Assembly (NCBI GenBank): GCA_030762175.1
Contig: CM060838.1
Span: forward strand, 18,149,501 to 18,213,500
Source: Metallyticus violacea
Taxonomy: Eukaryota > Arthropoda > Insecta > Mantodea > Metallyticidae
Direction: 5' to 3'
Length of the DNA stretch: 64,000 nucleotides
The position numbers and the translations under genes were made by a program. The notes under the pieces were generated by a model. It was not told the DNA's origin. It did no database searches and saw nothing but the letters and a program-made list of their open reading frames with translations. The stretch's first letter is position 1. Each line of letters starts with the position of its first letter. Shown piece after piece: positions 12,811 through 23,918 of this stretch.

Positions 12811-13073
12811 TCCACAACTATAAAATATAGTGAACTTTTCTAACAGTGATGTCAAATATTAACATTTTAAAAAATTGAGTCGAAATTGTAACATACACAC
12901 CACTAAAATTCAATAAAATGGAAGACTAGTTTTGGGGGCCATCGAGTCGAGTCGACCAGGAACTGATGATAGGAGCGATGGCTCCCGAAACTAGTCTTCC
13001 ATTTTATTGAATTTTAGTGGTGTGTATGTTACAATTTCGACTCAATTAAAAAAAAAAAAAAATCCACAACTAT
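12811..13073. mobile_element. small palindromic hammerhead-bearing retroposon with 11-bp target duplication
   Basis: TCCACAACTAT at 12811-12821 is repeated exactly at 13063-13073. Between them lie a 51-bp leader, two inverted arms (12873-12944 and 12976-13047, about 70 of 72 positions complementary), a 31-bp spacer and a run of A's (13048-13062). The right arm and spacer carry a hammerhead motif. It is CpG-rich within a CpG-poor intron, and the arms are nearly identical, so the insertion is recent. The short length, poly(A) and target duplication suggest RNA-based insertion. Relation to the PLE terminal repeats is inferred from the shared CTGATGA...GAAAC motif. Confidence 0.7.
12959..13000 (+). 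ncRNA. near-complete minimal hammerhead ribozyme (copy 3)
   Basis: In order: GGAA (12959-12962, stem I 5' strand), CTGATGA (12963-12969, all core bases intact), stem II GGAGC/GCTCC with a GATG loop, GAAAC TA GTC (12987-12996: G12-A14, two-pair stem III with a TA loop, C17), and TTCC (12997-13000, stem I 3' strand, pairing with GGAA). Cleavage would fall after the C at 12996. Deviations: an extra T after A9 and an A-C mismatch at the base of stem II. A two-pair stem III is what is known for ribozymes of Penelope-like elements. Activity is untested. Confidence 0.65.
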
Positions 13074-14180
13074 TTACAATTGCAGGCCCATTCTACTATG
13101 CTTCCATTAATGACTATTTTAATCTTAGTTTTTTTTATTTTCCCCTTTCACTGCCACTCGGTTTTCCCTCTTCCTAATCAATCACATTGTTCTGCATTTT
13201 TTTTAAGATTTTGGATGTATTATGTGCAGTTCCTGGCAAATTGTCTTTTGTTACTGTTTAAGAGCATCCACCAATAGCATACAATTGTGTCGGATACTAT
13301 CATACAATGTTCATTAATATCTGAATTGATGATTTCCCTCCATTTTTATATCATATAGATTAAGCAGTAAAGATAAAGGGTCACATCTCTCTGGTTCCTC
13401 TTGTTATTGTTGTTCTTAAGAGAACACATTATTAACAGTTTAATTATTTTTGCATTACTATATTAATTTCTAACTACAATATTAAACAATTAGGTATTTT
13501 ACAAAATTTTAAAACATTGTAGGAGTTAAGCCATCTCAGGGTTTGCATTTCTATCAATTCGTGTGCTCCAGAGTGAAGTATCTGAAAAGGGCTTTATTTA
13601 GAATTATGTAACAGTTACAATTACCACTGTGAAATCAACTTATCTAAAGAAAGGAAAGGAAAAACCTGATGCTCCTTGTTTAAGGAATTAGTATGTGGAT
13701 GTTTTTTTACTCCTGGAAAAACATTTATCTAAAGAGACTTAAAAAAATATTTAGATGGTAATCATTCTTGCCCATATGTATTATTTGTACATTACTGTCT
13801 TAAAAGGTATGCTGGAAGATACTATTTTTTATGAATAAGTGATCATGTTTGACCTATCAGCCTTGAAACCCACTGTCACAAAAATATGAATCTTTCAGCA
13901 ATTCTTTGAAATGAAATTAAAAGACAATTAGTATAAAAATTTAATGTTAGAGATACAGCCCAGTATAATAAAAGTACACATATACAGGCAAAGTTCTAGT
14001 TGGATGACTGTTGATTTTGAACTCAAAATGCTGCATAAGTCTATTCTGCCAAGAAAATAATGATGCCAGTGCAAATGCAACCAAAATGAACTTTATTCAC
14101 ATGGTATAATAGGACATGGTTACAAACCACAAAATATCATAGCATAATGAAATGTACTAACTATAGTAAAATTAACTTAC

Positions 14181-14320
14181 GCTTCAATTCCTTGCGTAAT
14201 TTGCTCAAATCTGCACATATCTTCTTTATTTCTTTATTGCCCATTTTATCTGCATGAGAAGGACGGAATCCAAATTCATGCTCAAAATCCTCTTCATATC
14301 GTTTCAGTTTCTTCTTCAAA
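14181..14320 (-). CDS. FAM13: FAM13 exon E9, first coiled-coil block
   Basis: 140 bp, with acceptor TTATAG|T and donor AGC|GTAAGT. One base finishes the Ser codon from E8, and one base (C) is left for E10. It encodes LKKKLKRYEEDFEHEFGF, then RPSHADKMGNKEIKKICADL and SKLRKELK. The RPSHADK motif and the flanking heptad-like Leu/Lys/Glu pattern match the conserved RPSHSDK coiled-coil region of FAM13A/B/C closely. This is one of the two most diagnostic exons. Confidence 0.9.
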
Positions 14321-15064
14321 CTATAAAAAAGTAAAATGATAATACAATACTGAATTACATGAAAACCTTGTTACTTCTTAGACTCAGAACTATGCAAGTA
14401 CATTACTGCTTAAGACAAAAATTACATTAATCATTTTTAGAATATTATTCTGTAAGATATCATTATTATAATATTTATAGAATAGTCACAGAAATAACCT
14501 AAAAAATTGCTAGCCAGCATTAATGGGATTCTTGAGAGAACTTGAAGTTGCCAATGAAGAAGTACACAGAAATATAAATATTCCCTATGATAGCTGAAAG
14601 GTTATCTTATATAGCTGAAACACATACTCCTTAAAGTTTACTATCATTATATAGTGCAAGAGTTTGGCAAAAAATCATATAAAGAGGGATGAAAACAGCA
14701 GTGTCTGAAGTTCACACATAAATAATAAAAAAAATGGCTGATCTCCAAGAAGCCACATCCACTGCTACAATATTCATATGTATGGCTCTCAAGTTATGAG
14801 ATTTTAGTTGCAGACACAATTTATTGAATTGTACAATATAAGTATTTATATTTCATAATACATAAAGCCAAATAGTCAAAATGAAAGCAAATGCAAAGAT
14901 AAAAAATATATATAAATGTGATGATTTATAATGGGGAAAAGTAAATAGAATGGGATATTAATGAGTAGGTTACTACAAATACAAAGTTACATTCCAATAT
15001 TTGTGTGTTTAAAAGCCATTGACAGTAAACCACTGAAATATTCCAAATTGAATGTTGACACAAG

Positions 15065-15640
15065 CTTAACTAATAAGGTTTTTAATTAGAACATGTTTCT
15101 GGAGCCCTCGCTCTCACCTTCAACTGTTGACTGACTACTTGATACGTTTAGAGCTGTTTGATGTGATTAGGGCTGATTTGAGTTGCTTCTCTGTCGACAT
15201 CTGTTGGCTGCAATAGGAATTTATGAATTTGTTCAAAAGTAGACTTCATTTTCCTTTTAATGAAAATGTTTCCCCTCTGGATAGTTCTATTGAGGTACGT
15301 TTATTTTTTATGTTATTACAAAAAATGACTTCTTGCTTAATTTCATGGTTGTTTTTCCAAAAATGAGTTCTTACTGCCAATTTTTCCAATTGTTTTAGCA
15401 AACCTTTTCTAAAATGTTCTTCCTTCCCTGTTTCCAAATTTCTCTTAGTTTTTCCTATGTATCTTAAATTGCAATTTAAGCATTCTATTGCATATATGCC
15501 TGATTTTTTTGCTCTGATTTTATGCTGTGTTTTAACTGAAAACCTAATAAGTTTTTTTATATTGTATTTATTTTATGATGCTAATTTTATGCCATTTTCA
15601 TTGAACATCTTCCCAAACTTGTGATGACAGTTAAAAAAAG
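15065..15640 (-). pseudogene. inverted PLE 3' fragment: GIY-YIG endonuclease and terminal repeat
   Basis: The minus strand reads HHKFGKMFNENGIKLAS (end of the RT region), then after one stop KYNIKKLIRFSVKTQHKIRA, KKSGIYAIECLNCNLRYIGK, TKRNLETGKEEHFRKGLLKQ and LEKLAVRTHFWKNNHEIKQE. GIY and YIG are both intact, ten residues apart, with a C-x2-C pair between them, as in Penelope-like endonucleases. The frame is open for over 100 residues after that stop. A decayed hammerhead core (15090-15124) follows downstream on the same strand. It lies head to head with the larger PLE copy starting near 15.64 kb. Confidence 0.8.
15090..15124 (-). ncRNA. decayed hammerhead-like core (copy 4)
   Basis: The minus strand reads GTTGAAGG, GAGAGC-GAGG-GCTCC, then AGAAACATGTTC. 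Stem II is nearly intact and GAAACATGT is kept, but CTGAAGA has become TTGAAGG and the C17 region is altered. Likely inactive. Confidence 0.4.
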
Positions 15641-16092
15641 ACAGTAGTATAGACGAGAAAGAACCTATTATTTAAAAAAATTCAATAAAACTGAAATAAA
15701 AGTTTATAGTTTACATTTAAAATTCTCTGCTTCAGTGGGATCTATCGTTTGGCAAAATTTAATATCCCATCTATAAAAAAATTTAAATCATAAAATATAA
15801 GCAAAGAATATAAGACTAAAGAAAATACTGGACAATTTATGTAAAAAAGAAAACAAATATCATCGGTATAATGCCCACCACCACCAGGAAACAATGTAGT
15901 CAGTGATCCTAATGCCACTTTTACTCAAGGAGAAAAATTTCTAAACACAGACATAGATTTTTTCTACAAATATAGATGACTACATTTCAGATACAGAAAT
16001 AGCTTCTCAACACCTCAACAAAGGAGAGAGAATCGATTTTAAAAATAAATGCTGCAAAATTTTAGATCTCCTAAAAAATAAAAAATTTTAAG

Positions 16093-17600
16093 AAAGATAA
16101 TCCAGTTATATATACAAAAGTAGATAAGGGTAATAAAATGGCCATTTTAGACAAAGATAACTACATTAACAGAGTTGAGAAGTTATTGAATGGGACAGAT
16201 TACAAGGAAGTAAGCATGGACCCTCTCAAAATTTGCAACAATACCATTATCAACACATTAAAAGAAGTGAAGATCCTAACAGACAAAGCAAAATACAAAA
16301 TAACCTCAGACAATTCTACTCAACCAAGACTTTATGAGCTTCCAAAAATTCATAAACAAGACCACAGCATGAGACCAATAGAGTAAACAGCAACAATTTT
16401 CCTACCTACCAATTAGCATAATAACTTAATTGTAAATTCAACTCTTAAAGCCAAGAGTATTAAAAATTAATCTGATGTAATGTAAAAATTAAAATACTCT
16501 CAACAGAACACCTAATGATATAATTTCAAGTCAAAGCCTTATTTCCCAGCATTCCCACATAAAGACTTGTCAGTCCTAGTGGTCTAGTAGTAATCATATT
16601 TGTCTCGTAGACCCAAGATTGCCTGTTCAATCCCAATCAGGGTCAATGAATTTTTTCTGGATGTAAAAATCTAAGTATGACTTCCTTCAGAAGGGAAGTA
16701 AAGCCCTGGGTCCTGTGTAATAGATTTGCTGCATGAAAAAGAACCTCTAGCTTGAAAGAAGAGACCTATGAGCAAAATTTATTCGCTGTTTCACATCCTG
16801 ATTTGGATGGAATGCTGATGACTTGAGATGTTAAGAAAATCTATAAATAAACCAAATACATAAAATAAACACAAAAACTTAAGACCTCTTTAAAAATGAC
16901 TAAAATCCATACATATACTAACAGAAGATTTAATAAACCCAATCCTATGCATAGAGCACATTTTTTTGTATTCAACCAAAAAAAATCTACTAATAAGTAT
17001 CCAGGACTGGCTATAGGAAAGTCACTTTCTCATTTCTAGCAAGCTTATCCATGAGCATTTTTGAAACACATATCATAAACACTTTTCCATTCATTTTTGA
17101 AATGGGTGCAGATATGTAGATATAGCTGCAACAATACCAAAGAAATATTCATCATATGTTCTAAAACTCCTCAATTTAAAGATAAACCCATAAAATTCAC
17201 CACAGAAACCAAATAAAATGGAGAACTCCCATTTTTTGACTAAAAATTGTTAAAAATTCACAAAAACTCAACTTTGGTATTAAAGAAAGTCACAAATAAA
17301 GACAATTACATAAAAAATAATAGCTATAACCCAATTCCACATAAATATGCCATTTTTAATAGTTTGATTTACAGACTCAGCAGATTCACTTATTCAAAAT
17401 ATCACAAGTATGGGAAGATATTAAAAAAACATGGCATAAAATTAGGACCAAAGATTAAAATGCAATAATAAAAACTTATTAATTTATTCAATGAAAGAAA
17501 GCATAGTAACACAAAAAAAAAGCAGGCATACATGCAATAGAATACTTAGATTGCAATTTAAAATATATTGGAAAAATGAAAAGAAATGTGAGAAAGGACA
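16093..17600 (+). pseudogene. PLE reverse transcriptase / GIY-YIG endonuclease pseudogene
   Basis: KDNPVIYTKVDKGNKMAIL then DKDNYINRVEKLLNGTDYKE and PRLYELPKIHKQDHSMRPIE match the first Penelope RT motifs (..ADKGN..VVxDKxxYxxK; PRLYGLPKIHKP..LRPIV). After the SINE come a GLAIGKSLS-like motif (GLAMGSPLS), CRYVDIAAT at about 17.11 kb (the YVDD box, one Asp lost), NYIKNNSYNPIPHKYAIFNS and YHKYGKILKKHGIKL (thumb). The endonuclease near 17.53 kb reads GIHAIEYLDCNLKYIG, with Tyr changed to His in GIY. Several stops and frameshifts make it non-functional. Confidence 0.82.
16569..16869 (+). mobile_element. tRNA-derived SINE, family 1, inserted in the PLE reverse transcriptase
   Basis: The head CCTAGTGGTCTAGTAGTAATC gives a box A and TGTTCAATCCC a decayed box B. 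The body follows the 57-kb copy throughout (CTTCCTTC.GAAGGGAAGTAAAGCC, GCATGAAAAAGAACCTC, GATGACTTGAGATGTTAA, ATAAATAAACC tail). Flanks CACATAAAGACTT (16556-16568) and CACAAAAACTT (16870-16880) look like a decayed target duplication. Nearly every CpG of the young copies is TG or CA here. Confidence 0.85.
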
Positions 17601-17659
17601 TTTTAGAAATAATCAGCTAAAACAATTGGAAAAATTGGCAGTAATAAACTCATGAAATT

Positions 17660-17965
17660 AAGCAAGCCATTTTGTTAAAAGAAATGCCATATTCCAATAG
17701 AACTATCCACTTGGGAAACAATTTTCATTCTTAAATATCCACAAAAATTAATGAATTTTGACATTCCACCCCTGAATGAATTCAGCAAGTTCCAATTTCA
17801 GCTAACAGAGGTTAACAGGGCAGCAGCTCAGATCCAGCTATGATAACATTAAGCAACCCAAAACTTACCAAGGTCAGCCAATGACTGAAGAGGAACAAAT
17901 GGTTCCCGAAACATGCAAGGAAAGTTCATAACTACTTTTGAAAACATTCAATTTAGAATATTACA
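17660..17965 (+). repeat. PLE terminal repeat with hammerhead-like core (copy 5)
   Basis: Follows the endonuclease relic. It shares CATTTTGTTAAAAGAAATGCC and ATTAATGAATTTTGACATTC with the 6.1-6.2 kb repeat. The core CTGAAGA (17885-17891), GGAAC-AAATG-GTTCC and CCGAAACATG (17906-17915) is well kept through stem II. GTC after stem III is lost (ATGCAAGG), so it is probably inactive. This copy ties the hammerhead motif physically to a PLE. Confidence 0.65.
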
Positions 17966-18399
17966 TAACTCATTTTGGCTTGTGATAAGGGAAAAACCTC
18001 TCAGGCATCTTAACCAAGCATCATTTTGATCCACAGATCTTTAAATGTGTAGCTGCATTTTCTTTTTCCTATCTCCTTCCCAGACCTCAACAATGAAATA
18101 TATCTAACTGCTGGATGCATTAATAATTTATTACACAGAATGCTCTTGTTTATCTCAATATAAAGCTTGGGCATCTTTTAATGTAATGTTGATGAGAGGT
18201 TCTGTGCCAGAATGTTCCAAGATTTCAGAAACTTTCATGGCATGTATATGTTGAAATAAATTAGCAATTTAACCAATCCAATCTCAGTAGTAATGAAGGA
18301 AATTTGACTGATTTTATAATATAAGTCAATCTTGCACATATTTAATTTAGTACTTAAAACTTTTCCATTGCAGACTGCAATGTCTGCTACTTATAAAAC

Positions 18400-18602
18400 T
18401 TTAAGTGAAAGAACATGAATTGAAATACAGGATCACATTGGGATCAAGCCACCTAGTACTTTGAACAACTGATGATGGGAGCAATTGCCCCCTAAACATG
18501 TCCTAATGTTGTATAATAAATTAATTTACTGTGAACATATTAAATATATTCTTATAGGATATATTACCACTTCATTGTCTACAGCTTCGTAAGTACAATT
18601 TA
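18400..18602 (+). repeat. further PLE terminal-repeat relic with hammerhead-like core (copy 6)
   Basis: CTGATGA at 18469-18475, GGGAGC..GCCCCC stem II, then TAAACATGTCC (G12 changed to T). Downstream ATTACCACTTCATTGTC and ACAGCTTCGTAAGTACAAT match 6052-6090 in the tandem repeat. No stem I pairing is evident. Confidence 0.55.
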
Positions 18603-19280
18603 ATTAACTACCAAGAGGTTACTCTTTGTTCTAACCATTGCTGATATGTACACAAAATAAACAAATGAAATTAAAAAAAGTATGACTTGATAAATACAAA
18701 TGCAAGGTCTGCTTGCCAAATTGTGAATTCAGCTTTAATTCTTGTCTAGGACAAGCTTATCTGAGTAAGATTTTCTTCCACGGTTTTACTTAACCCTGCT
18801 AGGAAGAATGCTCAGAATTCTAGATTCATATGAACTATAATTATTAATTTCATTCTTTGTTCTGAGCTGTCAGAGTAGCTAAGGTGATTAGGAAATTACA
18901 ACAAATTTACCTAGGCCCAAGGTTGAAACCTCTTGCAGTGGCAGAAATATTACTTTGTGTTTCATTGTATTTAGAACAACCCAAATGCATTCAATCTATT
19001 ACTCAAATGAGGACTTCTTTTGAGAAACAATTTCCTGAAGGGTTGAGACAGTAGGGGCATAGTGCTAACCCACTGCCTTACCTAACAGCCCATATATTCA
19101 CCTTTCTTTCAAACTATCAACCCATATTCCTTCCTTCCTACCTCCTCACCCACCTTGAAAATCTCAGAGTTAGCACAGGACACTAGAAAGTTAAAATAAT
19201 AAACAAATCCTGACATTAGGCAATGTAAGATTTAGGAGACACAAAAATAATCCATAAAAAGAAATAAATCAATGCCATAC

Positions 19281-19417
19281 CTGTTCACCTGTTTGGAGAG
19301 TTGTTTTATTCTGGTATCATTGTCTATAGGGGCTGCAATGCCATTGTGCTCACGATGAGTCAGTGCCAATGAACTACGTGGTGACATCATCATCTGCCTG
19401 CTTACAACAGCCTCCTC
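19281..19417 (-). CDS. FAM13: FAM13 exon E8
   Basis: 137 bp, with acceptor AATACAG|G and donor CAG|GTATGG; it ends with two bases of a codon completed by E9. It encodes EEAVVSRQMMMSPRSSLALT, then HREHNGIAAPIDNDTRIKQL and SKQVN. The RIKQLSKQVNSLKKKLKRYE run across the E8/E9 junction resembles the start of the first FAM13 coiled coil (vertebrate RIQSLKKKIRKFE type). Confidence 0.82.
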
Positions 19418-20097
19418 CTGTATTAGAATTATACAAAATTAAATTTACACACTAATATATAAAATATTTGCAATATGACATTTATTTATTCATTTATGCC
19501 TTTATCATCAATTTTCTGTCAGTGCACTGGTAATTATGAAGCATGTTTTCCCCACATAAGTCCACAGACCTCTTGTTCTATGGGCTAGCACTAATCTTTT
19601 AGGATAAGAAAACTCTTGAACCATAATATCTGTGCTCCAATTTATGGTTAAAGTGTTAATATTACATTAATAAAAAGTATACAAAATATTAAAGTCTGTT
19701 CATCATAATTTTAAAATCAATATGTTAAAGGACTACTTATATTATCAACTCTTGTAGATTATTTTCTACTCATTAATTTCAATAAATAAAATATAATTAT
19801 GCAGCTAATCATGTTGCTACCAAGCTCAACATATTTAATAAAATCACATACCAAATAAGAGATGATTGAGTATAAATTATATAATATGAGAGGAATGGCC
19901 AGAAAATAAATTCATGCTGAGCTAGAAACTGAGGTTGCTTTGAAAATCACAAGAAGTAGCAAAATGAATGACTCTCAAGGGAGTTAGTTATTATTTCAAA
20001 ATCAATTAGAACAGAAATAACAGAAAAACTGCATCAATCAATGTGAGAGCTGAAGAAATTGTTGTGGAATGTGTGATATATCAAAAAGAGACCTTAC
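19418..20097 (-). other. FAM13: FAM13 intron 7
   Basis: Short AT-rich intron; nothing recognised. Confidence 0.6.
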
Positions 20098-20144
20098 CTC
20101 ATGGAGAACTTCCTTTGGGACCATGGTAATATAGCTGCAGGAGA
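20098..20144 (-). CDS. FAM13: FAM13 exon E7 (5' boundary uncertain)
   Basis: The donor CATGAG|GTAAGG is strong and leaves phase 0, as E8 needs. The open frame reads SCSYITMVPKEVLHE; an in-frame TAA lies just before an upstream ATG at 20153. The usable acceptors are CCAAG|TC (start 20144, needs one base from the previous exon) and CTGCAG|C (start 20134, needs two). E6 ends in phase 0, so neither joins directly. A small unrecognised exon between 20.15 and 23.9 kb, or another donor, is implied. The exon is short and could be spurious, but its donor and frame suit E8. Confidence 0.5.
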
Positions 20145-21714
20145 CTTGGTCCATTTAAAGAAAAAGAATACCTATTAGTGCTGGACCAGAACCTTAAATT
20201 CTCAAGATTTTTTTCCTTGAATAGCACTATAAGCAAGCAGAAAATCAGTGATCACCTAATCCAGTTTTTTGCATGCCATGGAAACTTAGAAAACTTTTGT
20301 TAAGATTGCATGCTCCAATTTGTGAGTTTTGAAATATGAATATAAATAAAAATGAATAAAACAGAATTTATAATCTAACTTTATTTGCTATCTAATGGAT
20401 TTACCCAAAAAATATGACATTAAAAAAATGCATGATGACAGTAGTAGATACACCTTTCAAAACAAGACATCTAGTATCCATTCCTTGCAACCAAAGAACT
20501 TTCAGAGGAATAATTTATATCATAAATTGCTATATGCACTCCAGCACAAGTAAGCTTTATTAAGATAAGAATGAGAGAGAGAATTACAACATAAGGATAA
20601 CTTCATAGTTAAATTTCACATTAGCAATGAATTTGCATAATTGTAACTGCAAAAGATTTATTATGCCTTATAAAGGTTAAGTTACGTAGAAACCTAACAG
20701 AAGCTGGCAGGGATAATTTTACAAAGAAACTCAAGAATTTAATAAAGTATTAAATGAGGTTTTTAAGTCTAATAAAAAAAATTAAATAAAAATTAAAAAA
20801 AAAAAACCATTGTTATGCTGCAAAAAGAAATGAGAATAATGTAGCAGAGAAATGAAAGGCAATTTGAAATAAAGGGTACAGACAGAAATGAAGCAGTTTC
20901 AAATTATGCTTTTTTTACAATATTGCACCATCTTTATTACTCTATATTACTTATCACACAAGTCCTACAAACAATTTCTTATCTTTTTTTTTTACATCTT
21001 CACTTCTGTTTTTGTCACCTGTTCAAAAAAATACAACCTGCAATCTTTCACTTTATTGTTCAACCTATGCCATTTGTGATCATGCATATACTCAAATACA
21101 TAATTTTTTAATATTTTTTTATATTTATAAGTCTGTTGATAATCATGATATGCACATTACTACCACTTTCATACCTAAGCCCATGTTTGAGATATGATTT
21201 TATCTTCAAAGTCAATGATAACCACCAAGTTAAATCCTTGTATAGGTATTCAAAACTTTACCTTAAACTTAGGAGAAAAAGCAAAACTTAGGAGAACCAC
21301 TACAGTACAGATAATGGTGAAGGATGTGGGGTGCCTTAGAGATCTCAAAATGCATGCATATGTCTTTATAAATTTAGCTATAGAAGTCCTATTGCTCTCT
21401 CAGGTTCAGCTCTCTCTCAAGTAGCTATTCTGTAAAACTATTATAATATTTTGCATGAACTGCTCCTTACCAGCACACAGCATAGAAAGCAAGAGAATAA
21501 GTATTTCTAATTTATAAATATGAGGCAGGTTTTAAAAAATAAATAAATGAAAATAAAATGATTTGTGCAATGATAGGCAAAATGCACAAAAGAAAGGGAG
21601 AGGATAATATGGTATCACCAATAACATAGTGTAAGTTTTATTAGGCTCTTTTGGGAGTAAAAATTTTGGTTATATAAGACAATCTGATTAACAACAATCG
21701 ATAGAAAATACATT

Positions 21715-22388
21715 TGTTGGCCAGCAAATTCACTTCAAATGAAGTATTGGAACAAATCAAGAAGCTAAAATTTAACAATACATGCAGAATAGATGAAATT
21801 CAAGGAGAAGGTTGGAAATCTTAGATAGAAAACCTAAATAGATTAAATATATTGTGCGGTTACTGACTTTTATCTTTGAAGGAAGCAAAATATGAAAAAA
21901 TTGGAGAGTGGGAATAATAACACCAGTTTATAAAGGTAAAGGAGATAGTGTGAACCGAGCAAATTATAAAAGAAATAGTTTACTTTCAAATAATTGGGAA
22001 AGTCTTTACTGGAATGTTAGCGAAAAGTCTCTAAGAATGTGCTAAGAAAAGAAAGTTTCATTATTTCAATCACGCTTCAGAAAAGGTAAAATATTATATT
22101 TTTATAATTATAACATGGTAGATAAATGTTTTAATAATAAGAGAGGTAGATTGTTGTTTTAGAACTTAGAAAAAGCTTTCAACACAATTTCTAGGAAGAA
22201 CTTTGGATTAAACTGAGGAAAAAAGGAATTAAGTAAGAACTTAATACAGAATATTTATAAAGAAAATGAATTTTGCATATAATACGAAAAGGTGAGGGTA
22301 ACAGATAAAAAAGCAAACAATGTTAAGTCTCAAGATAAGGATATAAATTAAGTTCACAGTGCTATTTAATATATTTATTGTTTTTTCC
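21715..22388 (+). pseudogene. non-LTR retrotransposon reverse transcriptase relic
   Basis: Across frameshifts the plus strand reads EVLEQIKKLKFNNTCRIDEI, a tryptophan-containing stretch, TPVYKGKGDSVNRANYK, SLLSNNWESLYWNV or IIGKVFTGMLAKSL, and QGYKLSSQCYLIYLLF. These are the RT 0-2 and 4 patterns ITPIYKGKGD..NYRGISLL..GK.F...L and QG..LSP.LFNI. It ends at the trinucleotide microsatellite. Heavily broken. Confidence 0.6.
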
Positions 22389-22433
22389 ATCATCATCACC
22401 ATCATCATCACCACCACCACTGTTGTTGTTGCT
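22388..22433. repeat. (CAT/CAC)n then (TGT)n microsatellite
   Basis: CATCATCATCACC-type repeats followed by TGTTGTTGTTGC. Confidence 0.9.
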
Positions 22434-22692
22434 GATATTGTGATCACTGTTGTAACTGAACAGTTTACTTTCGCACATATTTTATGTAATTTTCATTTAT
22501 TTAAATGAATGTAGCCTTTTATTTTTCTCTTTTTTTCTGTTGGTAACCCTGTACCCATTATAAAACTTAATTTTAAGCTTTTCAATTTTGGATGATATCT
22601 TACCTTCCAATAAGAAGCGGTACTGCAATTATGTAATTAAATTCAAGTTTCTTATCTTTCTTAGTTTTATTCTTCTTCAATCCATATTTCAA

Positions 22693-22713
22693 TTTTTTTT
22701 TTTTTTTTTTTTT
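22693..22713. repeat. homopolymer T run (21)
   Basis: Uninterrupted T's. Confidence 0.95.
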
Positions 22714-23918
22714 CTGCTTATTGTCTACCATTCTGCTCAGTTACTAATAAGCTTACCAACTACTACCAGGCTTCAACTGTGTTTGGAGCAACTTGCCTGA
22801 GTGAGCTTCTTTCCCCCTTCCCCAGAACAATTTACTCTCAAACTGAAGTAGTAAATTTCAAATAATTTTAATCATCATCAGACCAAAGTGCAAGCCATTG
22901 TCAATAAACAATTTCATTTTTTCATTTTAAAGACAAGTAGCAGTTAGAATTAAGCTCACTTAGCTTTAATTAAGTATTATTTTCACTTAGTTTACATTAA
23001 AAACCATATACCATTTATCAGTGCACTATCAGGTAAAAGACTTAAAATTTCATCTTTCTTCTGTCACGATGCTATTTGAGTGTATGTAGCACAACAGTAC
23101 ACCATTTAAACACCTTAATATATAAAATTAAAGTAATTTTTGAAGTACTGCTGTTATAATCACATTATCTGTCTTCTCTAAAGTAACAGTTTTGATTCAT
23201 ATTTAAAGTGTTTAATGCCAATTTTTACTACTGAAACATCAAGGGAAGTGGACATTGATACATGAAATTAAATGAGAAACTTGGAAATGGTATCCCCTAG
23301 TATTTACCATTGATAAGGAATGAGCCTATTAAAAGCCTCATTCAGGGAGGATGGTTCTGGCAGAATTTAAACTGCAGAAATCCCATTCACAAGTCTGTGC
23401 CTTAGTAATCTCATTCTCCAATGTCAATATTGTTATATTTAGAGGTAATTCTGCCAGAATACTCAAGATAGTACAATATCATTCCAAATTTAATAAATTC
23501 TGTGCAGATTATCAGCATAAATAAAGTTAAAAAATTCATGTGTATTCTTTTACAATAATTTATGGTGGTTTGCTAGCTACCTTCCATTCAGTAGTTGTTT
23601 AAATAATATAAAGTCCTCAACAAACATGTTTAAATAAAATGCAAAAAACTAGGATAAATTAAACATATTATCCACTTAAAAACAACTCTCCAGTCTTTTC
23701 TACAGTAACTTTTTAAAAGTTTGTGATAACATTCCTTAAAATAAACTAAATGGCACTTTTATAAAAGTTACTCCAAAGAAAAAAAAAAGTGTGTATGCAC
23801 GCATACACATACACTCCCCCCCCCAATTTCTTTTCACATATTTATGAAGCTTTAAGGCAATTATTTCTAGAACTGCTCTTGTACAGAATGAGTTTCTGTG
23901 ACAACAACAAGTACTTAC

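Larger units (their letters stand above)
8866..14180 (-). other. FAM13: FAM13 intron 9
   Basis: Holds a (TAA)n microsatellite (9241-9281), a LINE relic (10.2-11.3 kb) and the palindromic hammerhead retroposon (12.82-13.06 kb). The remaining parts (8.9-9.2, 9.3-10.2, 11.4-12.8 and 13.1-14.2 kb) show nothing I can name. Confidence 0.6.
15641..17965 (+). mobile_element. Penelope-like element, near full-length relic
   Basis: Contains, in order, a poorly recognised N-terminal part, RT motifs, a GIY-YIG endonuclease remnant and a terminal repeat with a hammerhead core. A family-1 SINE splits the RT. Together with the inverted 3' fragment on its left, this gives the inverted-plus-direct arrangement commonly described for Penelope. 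The 5' limit is approximate. Confidence 0.7.
14321..19280 (-). other. FAM13: FAM13 intron 8
   Basis: Dominated by Penelope-like elements from 15.06 to 17.97 kb and a further terminal-repeat relic at 18.4-18.6 kb, with a SINE inside the main copy. The flanks (14.3-15.0 and 18.6-19.3 kb) show nothing I can name. Confidence 0.6.
20145..23918 (-). other. FAM13: FAM13 intron 6 (an unrecognised exon is expected here)
   Basis: Contains the LINE RT relic at 21.7-22.39 kb, a CAT/CAC microsatellite (22388-22420) and 21 T's at 22693-22713. The phase gap between E6 and E7 implies a small exon in this interval that I could not identify. Confidence 0.5.
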
